A stretch of 11,275 nt of DNA, taken from positions 1,696 to 12,970 of the forward strand of contig PMTB01000042.1 in NCBI GenBank assembly GCA_003167475.1, in the 5' to 3' direction. Below are positions 7,081 to 11,275 of the stretch, in pieces (position 1 is the first letter of the stretch; each line of letters opens with the position of its first letter). The notes beneath the pieces were generated by a model. It was not told the origin of the DNA and ran no database searches. It saw only the letters and a list, made by a program, of their open reading frames with translations. This stretch comes from a candidate division FCPU426 bacterium. Lineage in GTDB: Bacteria > Oederibacteriota > PGYV01 > Palsa-1178. A program made the translations under genes and the position numbers.

Positions 7081-8210
7081 TTGACTGCCTCCTTGATGCG
7101 GTTAAGTATCAGTTCCGGTTTTATCAGTTCCCCGTTGGCCTGAAATACCGTCAATAATTTCGCCTTGCCGTGCATGCAGCGCTCGACTTCATATACCATC
7201 TGCCCCATGTTCATCTCGGCCACGACGAACGCCTTGACTTTCTCCGCGTACATTGAGATTATTTTTTCCGGGAACGGCCAGAGCGTCTCGGGAACTATGA
7301 GCCCGGCTTTGACGCCGTTTGAACGGGCCTCCACTATAGCGGCCATGGCCGACCTTGCGGTGGAGCCGTATGCAAATACCGCCACTTCAGCGTCGTCCAT
7401 ATTGTACGTTTTCACACTAACTATTTTTTCAAGGTTCTTCTCAATCTTATCCCTGAGCCTGTCCTGCAGTTTCTGGCTCTTTACAGGGTCGCTTGTCGGG
7501 AAGCCTTCGGTGTCATGCATCAGTCCGGTGGTATTGAATCTATAACCGTCGCCGAATTTGGCCATGGGCGGTACCAGCCCCTCGCTGTCGTCATACGGCT
7601 TGAATTCGCCGGGTTTTTTTGTGGTGTATCTTCTCTGCACGGGTTTTAAGTCATCTCGTATTTCTATGGCTTCCCTCATGTGCGCGATGACCTCGTCCGC
7701 CGCGAGTATCACAGGGACCCTGAATTCCTCGGAAAGTTCAAAAGCCCTTATCGTAAGTTCATACATGGATTTCACCGAATCCGGGCACAACACTATTATG
7801 GGATGGTCCCCGTGCGTGCCCCACTTTGCCTGCATCACGTCGGACTGCGCCGGTGAAGTCGGCAGCCCTGTCGAAGGGCCGCTTCTCATCACATTTACAA
7901 CAACACAGGGCGCCTCCACAAATGACGCGTATCCGAGGTTCTCCTGTTTCAATGAAAATCCCGGGCCGCTTGTGGCGGTCATGGACATTACCCCCGCAAA
8001 GGACGCCCCTATGACCGCGCCCATGCTGGCTATCTCGTCCTCCATCTGTATGAACCTTCCGCCTATCTTTGGAAGTTTCTCGGCGCACAGTTCGGCTATT
8101 TCGGTCGAAGGTGTGATCGGGTAGCCCGCGTAAAACTTCAGCCCCGCGGATATGGCGCCTTCCACACATGCCGCGTTCCCCTGCATAAATTTATTTTTTA
8201 CCATCTTCAT
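7077..8210 (-). CDS. korA: 2-oxoglutarate:ferredoxin oxidoreductase, alpha subunit
   Basis: Alpha subunit, carrying the pyrimidine-binding TPP domain and the transketolase C-terminal domain II in one chain. The 377-aa product shows AGYPITPSTEIAE (YPITPSTE at 30-37), the family's substrate/TPP signature, then MEDEIASMGAVIGAS and TSGPGFSLKQE. The C-terminal third (AVFAYGSTARSA onward) matches domain II. The start is uncertain by a few codons: GTG 8213, ATG 8210 and ATG 8204 are all in frame, and GGAG lies 7 to 10 nt upstream of the first two. I chose ATG 8210, giving a 20-nt overlap with korD. The order D-A-B-C is that of the oorDABC type operon of epsilonproteobacteria. Confidence 0.95.
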   Translation of the reverse strand: MKMVKNKFMQGNAACVEGAISAGLKFYAGYPITPSTEIAELCAEKLPKIGGRFIQMEDEIASMGAVIGASFAGVMSMTATSGPGFSLKQENLGYASFVEAPCVVVNVMRSGPSTGLPTSPAQSDVMQAKWGTHGDHPIIVLCPDSVKSMYELTIRAFELSEEFRVPVILAADEVIAHMREAIEIRDDLKPVQRRYTTKKPGEFKPYDDSEGLVPPMAKFGDGYRFNTTGLMHDTEGFPTSDPVKSQKLQDRLRDKIEKNLEKIVSVKTYNMDDAEVAVFAYGSTARSAMAAIVEARSNGVKAGLIVPETLWPFPEKIISMYAEKVKAFVVAEMNMGQMVYEVERCMHGKAKLLTVFQANGELIKPELILNRIKEAVK

Positions 8211-8451
8211 CACCTTTTTTCTCCGGTTTATTGTCCGTTTCTTTTATGATCTCGATCGCGAGATCAGGGCACCTGTCAACGCACAGGTTACACGCGGTGC
8301 AGGTGTCAAGGTTTGCGACCACCGGGTACCCGAGTTCGTCGGTCCCCAGCGATTTTGAGGGACAGAATGCGATGCATATCCCGCATGCCTTGCAAGCTTT
8401 CCTGTAGATGTTGATCGCTTTCGCTTTTCTCTTGTGCAGGGTTTCAGCCAT
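8191..8451 (-). CDS. korD: 2-oxoglutarate:ferredoxin oxidoreductase, delta subunit (2x4Fe-4S)
   Basis: Small bacterial-type ferredoxin subunit that passes electrons from KorB to external ferredoxin. The 86-aa product carries two complete CxxCxxCxxxCP motifs: C20, C23, C26, C30 and C51, C54, C57, C61, enough for two 4Fe-4S clusters. The N-terminus is rich in lysine and arginine, and the last 16 residues form a charged Lys/Asp/Glu tail, probably disordered. The gene follows citrate synthase after 28 nt and overlaps the korA start. The Shine-Dalgarno is weak (GTGGA about 5 nt upstream). The size and place fit OorD/KorD rather than a free ferredoxin. Confidence 0.93.
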   Translation of the reverse strand: MAETLHKRKAKAINIYRKACKACGICIAFCPSKSLGTDELGYPVVANLDTCTACNLCVDRCPDLAIEIIKETDNKPEKKGDEDGKK

Positions 8452-8479
8452 TTTTGTCCACAGCTTTCTTTGGTTTTTT

Positions 8480-9736
8480 TTATCTTTTTTCTATGGGTAC
8501 ATACTCAGCAAGCATCGGGCCTGTATAGACCGCCCTGGGCCTGAAGAGCCTGTTGTCTTTGAGGTATTCAAGGACCCTTCCGCCCCATCCTGATATCCTT
8601 GACACGGCGAATATAACGGAGAACATAGGTATCTCGATACCCATCGCCTTGTATACCAGTCCGGAATAAAAATCGACGTTCGGGAATATCTTCTTTTCCT
8701 TGCCAAGTTCCGCACAAACCAGCTCATTGAGCTTGTTTGCTATGTCATAGAGCCTTTTGATCTCCGGGTCGGCGGTAAAAATATCGACCAAGGGCCCGAG
8801 TATCCTGGCCCTGGGGTCGTATGATTTGTATACCCTGTGGCCAAAGCCCATTACTTTCTTTTTTGCCTCGCGCGACGCTCTGTACCATGGTTCCACATTA
8901 TCCAGGTTCCCTATCTCCTCAAGCTGGTAAACCACCTGCTCGTTGGCGCCGCCGTGCAGCGGCCCCTTAAGCGTGCCTATTCCGGTCACAATTGACGAGT
9001 ACATGTCTGACAGGGTTGAATTGGTGACCATAGTGGCGAAAGTGGAAGCGTTCATTCCATGGTCGGCATGCAGCACAAGGCATATATCCATGACGCGCTC
9101 CGCGCCTTTATCGGGTTTCTTGCCGTTGAGCATGTACAGAAAATTTGCCGCATGGCTTAAGTCCTTGTCCGGCTCTATGGGTTCCTTGCCGGACCTTATC
9201 CTGGCAACCGCGGCCGCAAGCGTGGCCATCTGGGCTATCAGCTTTATGGCTACTTCAGTCTCGGCTTCCACAGTAAGGGTCTCTGTTGTCCTGTCAAAAG
9301 TCGACAGCAGTGATACCCCGATCGAAAGGGATATCATGGGATGCGTTTCCGTTATTGGGTACATTTTCATTATTTCGATAATCTTTGCGGGTATCTTCCT
9401 GTTTGCGGCGAGCTTTTCATTGAATTCCTTGAGCTGCTGAGCGGTCGGCATTGCGCCGAAAAGCAGGGCGTATGAGGTTTCCTCGAAAGTCGAGAACTGG
9501 GAAAGGTTAAAAACGTCGTAGCCGCGGTAGTTAAGCCAGCCCTTTGCCCCATTTACGTAACCCACCTTTGTTTCGTTTGTGACCGCGTTTTCCAGCCCCC
9601 TTCCGATCTCAGCAGTTACGGGCCATTTTACCTCGCCTGTGAGCTTTGGTTCCGGTTCATTTGCGGTCTCCTCAAAAGCCTTTTTCTTGACCTGTGCCAG
9701 GATGTCGTCGATCTGGGTAGGGGCTAGAACACTCAT
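8480..9736 (-). CDS. gltA: Citrate (Si)-synthase
   Basis: Condenses oxaloacetate and acetyl-CoA to citrate. The 418-aa product has all catalytic residues: H261 in GPLHGGANEQ, H300 in GFGHRVYKSYDPRA and D355 in NVDFYSG, plus H226 in HADHGMNAST; these correspond to the catalytic and substrate histidines and aspartate of the E. coli enzyme. Residues 1-50 form an N-terminal extension before the citrate synthase core begins near GYVNGAKGWLNYRGYD. The ATG (9734-9736) has an ideal AGGAGGT site 6 nt upstream and a consensus promoter further up, so this is the first gene of the operon. 2-methylcitrate synthase is a related activity, but no propionate genes are present. Some members are known to run in reverse (citrate cleavage) at high CO2 in anaerobes; nothing in the sequence alone tells direction. 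Confidence 0.95.
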   Translation of the reverse strand: MSVLAPTQIDDILAQVKKKAFEETANEPEPKLTGEVKWPVTAEIGRGLENAVTNETKVGYVNGAKGWLNYRGYDVFNLSQFSTFEETSYALLFGAMPTAQQLKEFNEKLAANRKIPAKIIEIMKMYPITETHPMISLSIGVSLLSTFDRTTETLTVEAETEVAIKLIAQMATLAAAVARIRSGKEPIEPDKDLSHAANFLYMLNGKKPDKGAERVMDICLVLHADHGMNASTFATMVTNSTLSDMYSSIVTGIGTLKGPLHGGANEQVVYQLEEIGNLDNVEPWYRASREAKKKVMGFGHRVYKSYDPRARILGPLVDIFTADPEIKRLYDIANKLNELVCAELGKEKKIFPNVDFYSGLVYKAMGIEIPMFSVIFAVSRISGWGGRVLEYLKDNRLFRPRAVYTGPMLAEYVPIEKR

Positions 9737-9741
9737 AAATT

Positions 9742-9748
9742 ACCTCCT
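9742..9748 (-). promoter_or_regulatory. Strong Shine-Dalgarno for citrate synthase
   Basis: The minus strand reads AGGAGGTAATTTATG. The site is a near-complete anti-16S match with 6 nt between AGGAGG and the ATG, the strongest in the window, and it fixes the gltA start. Confidence 0.9.
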
Positions 9749-9756
9749 GTTTGGTG

Positions 9757-9788
9757 AAAACCGTGAATCCTAGTAATGCTATGGTTTT
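9757..9788 (-). promoter_or_regulatory. Possible 5'-end hairpin in the operon leader
   Basis: The predicted transcript begins near 9788 with AAAACC, which can pair with GGTTTT (9757-9762), enclosing a 20-nt loop. The stem is only 6 bp and AU-rich. It could stabilise the 5' end of the long mRNA or be chance. Confidence 0.2.
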
Positions 9789-9794
9789 AGTAGT

Positions 9795-9840
9795 ATTATA
9801 CATTGAAGACTGCCGTTTGTCAATTATAATTTTAATATAA
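9795..9840 (-). promoter_or_regulatory. Consensus sigma70-type promoter of the TCA operon
   Basis: On the minus strand TTGACA (9818-9823) is followed after exactly 17 bp by TATAAT (9795-9800), a perfect match to the consensus housekeeping promoter. Upstream, 9824-9840 is purely A/T on both strands and resembles an UP element. The start site should be near 9788, giving a leader of about 50 nt before citrate synthase. There is no obvious operator palindrome over the boxes, which suggests high constitutive expression. Confidence 0.9.
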
Positions 9841-9874
9841 ATGAAACGACGTTCTGAAGAAAGACTGATAATGC

Positions 9875-9917
9875 TTATAAGGCACCTATTTAGGGGGCTG
9901 TCGGAAAAGCCTTATAA
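9875..9917. repeat. 9-bp inverted repeat between promoter and repeat element
   Basis: TTATAAGGC (9875-9883) and GCCTTATAA (9909-9917) are exact reverse complements separated by 25 bp. A second small hairpin, AGCCT/AGGCT, lies at 9909-9925 area. Neither is followed by a strong T tract on the minus strand, so a terminator for the upstream gene is possible but not supported. Confidence 0.45.
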
Positions 9918-9923
9918 CGGCAG

Positions 9924-10087
9924 GCTGTCATTGCGAGGAGGCGTTTTAATTTTATGCCGACGAAGCAATCTCTGATCTTAGATAAGCCTTGAAACACAGG
10001 GCTTCTGCAAAAGTACAGAGATTTCCATGAGTAAACTCATGTACTATAGGCTTCGTCGCTGAAGATCACTCTCCTCGCAATGACGGC
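9924..10087. repeat. Inverted-repeat element (dispersed-repeat / MITE-like)
   Basis: The arms GTCATTGCGAGGAG (9927-9940) and its exact complement (10071-10084) are 14 bp and extend to 17 bp with one mismatch. An inner pair, CGACGAAGC (9958-9966) and GCTTCGTCG (10050-10058), is also exact. Inside lies a further hairpin, CATGAGT-AA-ACTCATG (10026-10041). The arm wording (TCATTGCGAGGAG...CGACGAAGC.AATCTC) is one I remember as a common intergenic repeat in many unrelated bacterial genomes. No protein is encoded, so it is either a non-autonomous element or a structured extragenic palindrome. It separates the DRTGG gene from the TCA operon promoter. Confidence 0.75.
10026..10041. repeat. Short hairpin within the inverted-repeat element
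   Basis: CATGAGT and ACTCATG are exact complements around a 2-nt centre (AA), and flanking AGTAC/GTACT can lengthen the stem past a bulge. It would sit near the tip of a cruciform or RNA hairpin formed by the whole element. Confidence 0.55.
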
Positions 10088-10127
10088 ACTACGCGTTAAA
10101 TATGGTTTAATCAAGAAAGGAGTATAT

Positions 10128-10259
10128 ATGGGTGTGCTTGTTTATTGCCGGGAATTTTTTAAAGCAGGTCCAGCATCCTGTCGACATCCACATATGAAGA
10201 AACTATATCGACAATTTTCTCGATCTTTTTTGTATCCTTGGGCCTTATTTTTACCATAA
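10128..10259 (+). CDS. Doubtful short ORF with a good ribosome site
   Basis: On the plus strand AAAGGAG lies 5 nt before an ATG at 10128-10130, followed by 43 codons and TAA (10257-10259). The product begins MGVLVYCREFF and has no recognisable motif or membrane segment. Most of it (10159 onward) is antisense to the 3' end of the DRTGG gene, which limits its sequence freedom, and no clear promoter precedes it. It is probably chance, possibly a remnant of a gene start carried with the adjacent repeat. Confidence 0.15.
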   Translation: MGVLVYCREFFKAGPASCRHPHMKKLYRQFSRSFLYPWALFLP

Positions 10260-11250
10260 GGTCGTGGATCTGGGATGCGGTTGAATATGTGTCGCTTTTT
10301 ACAAGCAGCGTCGGTATCTGGGTTTTTTCGATAAGTTCCATTATAGCAGGGTGCGGCGGGTTGCCGCCGGTAAGTATCATTCCCGCGATCTCGCCTTTTT
10401 GTTCCCCCAGTGTATAGGAACTCATGAGCGCCAGGATGATGTCGTCCCTGGACCCCGGTGTTATGATAAGCACCCTTTCGCCGAAATAATTCAGGGCTTC
10501 GTGGGCGGGCATGGCGCCGACCACTATGCTTTTTATAAGCAAGTCAAGCTTGTCTTTTCCGGCCAGCAATTCCCCCGGGACCGAATCCTGTATGAGTTCC
10601 ATGGTCAGGTATGAAAGCAGGGGCACATAGGGTATGACGCCGAGCGTCTCTATTCCCTTTCTCGTGAGACCCTTCCTGACAGTATTGTTTATCCTGTCAA
10701 ACTTGTCCATTTCGATCTTGTTGACGATGGCGCCTATGGTCTTCACTCCCTGCACGTCAAAAAAAGTCTTGTTTAGCATTATTTCGTCTATAGGCCCGCC
10801 CACCCCGCCTGCCGAAACAAGTATCGCTTTAACATCAAGCATTTTTGCAACATCCGCGTTTGACAGGTCAAAAACAGACCCTACTCCGCTGTGCCCGGTG
10901 CCTTCCACAACAACCACGTCTTTCCCCTTTGAAACTATCGCAAATGATTCAGATATCTGGTCGACAAGCTGCTGCCTGTTCTGTATCTTTCCATCTATAT
11001 AGTTCGCGGTAAAACCCTGTGCGATCGCTATAGGGCTGGTGTGCTTGATCGGGCAGTCGCACCCGAAAATATTTTCCACAAGGACTGCGTCCTCGTCTAT
11101 CTGCTCGCCTTTGACGTCTATGTAACGCTGCCCCACGGGTTTTATGAACCCGACTTTCATGTTGCGCTTTATGAACGCGTTTATCAGCCCGAGCGAAAGG
11201 GTTGTCTTTCCCCTGTTTTGCCTGGTCGCGCCCACAAATATTTTTTTCAC
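10159..11250 (-). CDS. Phosphotransacetylase-like P-loop / DRTGG-domain protein
   Basis: A 363-aa protein resembling the N-terminal part of long phosphotransacetylases. Residues 1-210 form a dethiobiotin-synthetase-like P-loop domain: Walker A in GATRQNRGKTT (7-17), GFIKPVGQR (34-42) and the VVVVEGTGHSGVG segment (112-124). Residues about 215-325 fit a DRTGG domain (GSRDDIILAL at 266-275, MILTGGNPPHP at 291-301). The catalytic PTA domain is absent, so it is probably not a transacetylase itself; a sensory or regulatory role in acetyl-CoA metabolism is an inference. The start is GTG (11248-11250), with only a weak GGGA upstream, placed 1 nt after the stop of a preceding reading frame. An in-frame start further upstream outside the window cannot be ruled out. 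BioD is an unlikely alternative given the second domain. Confidence 0.78.
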   Translation of the reverse strand: MKKIFVGATRQNRGKTTLSLGLINAFIKRNMKVGFIKPVGQRYIDVKGEQIDEDAVLVENIFGCDCPIKHTSPIAIAQGFTANYIDGKIQNRQQLVDQISESFAIVSKGKDVVVVEGTGHSGVGSVFDLSNADVAKMLDVKAILVSAGGVGGPIDEIMLNKTFFDVQGVKTIGAIVNKIEMDKFDRINNTVRKGLTRKGIETLGVIPYVPLLSYLTMELIQDSVPGELLAGKDKLDLLIKSIVVGAMPAHEALNYFGERVLIITPGSRDDIILALMSSYTLGEQKGEIAGMILTGGNPPHPAIMELIEKTQIPTLLVKSDTYSTASQIHDLMVKIRPKDTKKIEKIVDIVSSYVDVDRMLDLL

Positions 11251-11251
11251 T

Positions 11252-11275
11252 TTATTTCCCGCCGCCGGGCTTTTT
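11252..11275 (-). CDS. Possible 3' end of a preceding gene (partial)
   Basis: On the minus strand one frame is open from the window edge and ends KKPGGGK then TAA (11252-11254), a single base before the GTG of the DRTGG gene. The spacing is typical of adjacent genes in one operon. Eight codons are too few to identify a product or prove that it is coding. Confidence 0.3.
   Translation of the reverse strand, partial: KKPGGGK

Noticed and set aside
7558..8124. 188-codon plus-strand ORF opposite korA
   Set aside because: Antisense to the conserved korA coding region with no recognisable motif.
7759..8169. 136-codon minus-strand ORF within korA in another frame
   Set aside because: Rich in Arg/Gly/His, an out-of-frame shadow of korA, which has full family motifs.
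6235..8451. Pyruvate:ferredoxin oxidoreductase (porABCD) instead of kor
   Set aside because: Subunit motifs alone do not fully separate the families, but the D-A-B-C order, the long KorA-type alpha chain and the adjoining sucCD favour 2-oxoglutarate.
9924..10087. CRISPR array or riboswitch in the intergenic gap
   Set aside because: The repeats are inverted, not direct with regular spacers, and the element lies upstream of the predicted operon start site, so it is not in the leader.

Overview
The window is a single leftward (minus-strand) block of central carbon metabolism genes. In order of transcription they are: a P-loop/DRTGG protein (10159-11250), a ~420 bp gap holding a structured inverted repeat and a consensus promoter, then citrate synthase, a four-subunit 2-oxoglutarate:ferredoxin oxidoreductase in the order D-A-B-C, succinyl-CoA synthetase beta and alpha, an LDH-like malate dehydrogenase, a NifV-type homocitrate/Re-citrate synthase homologue, and the two subunits of a class I (Fe-S) fumarase. 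Ten tightly packed junctions, several of them 4-nt ATGA overlaps, and one strong promoter at 9795-9823 suggest that citrate synthase through fumarase is one polycistronic operon.

The organism looks like an anaerobic or microaerophilic bacterium. Its 2-oxoacid oxidation is ferredoxin-linked rather than by an NAD-linked 2-oxoglutarate dehydrogenase, and its fumarase is the oxygen-sensitive Fe-S type. Signals are bacterial: sigma70-type -35/-10 boxes and AGGAGG-like Shine-Dalgarno sites. Base composition looks roughly balanced (not computed). I cannot name the phylum; the gene set would fit many uncultured anaerobic lineages.

Region by region: 1-106 is an AT-rich tail with no convincing terminator; 107-1578 fumarase; 1581-2741 NifV-like enzyme; 2748-3674 mdh; 3671-5682 sucDC; 5679-8451 korCBAD; 8480-9736 citrate synthase; 9737-10158 promoter plus repeat element; 10159-11250 the DRTGG protein, with the tail of one more gene at the right edge.

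Together the enzymes cover oxaloacetate to citrate, 2-oxoglutarate <-> succinyl-CoA <-> succinate, and fumarate <-> malate <-> oxaloacetate. Aconitase, isocitrate dehydrogenase and succinate dehydrogenase/fumarate reductase are not in the window. All of the encoded steps except citrate formation are readily reversible, so the operon could serve an oxidative cycle, a reductive half-cycle, or a reversed oxidative cycle. The main oddities are the NifV-like enzyme beside a normal citrate synthase, a perfect 30-bp palindrome between the fumarase genes, and the inverted-repeat element upstream of the operon. I saw no convincing sign of a wholly new biological system.
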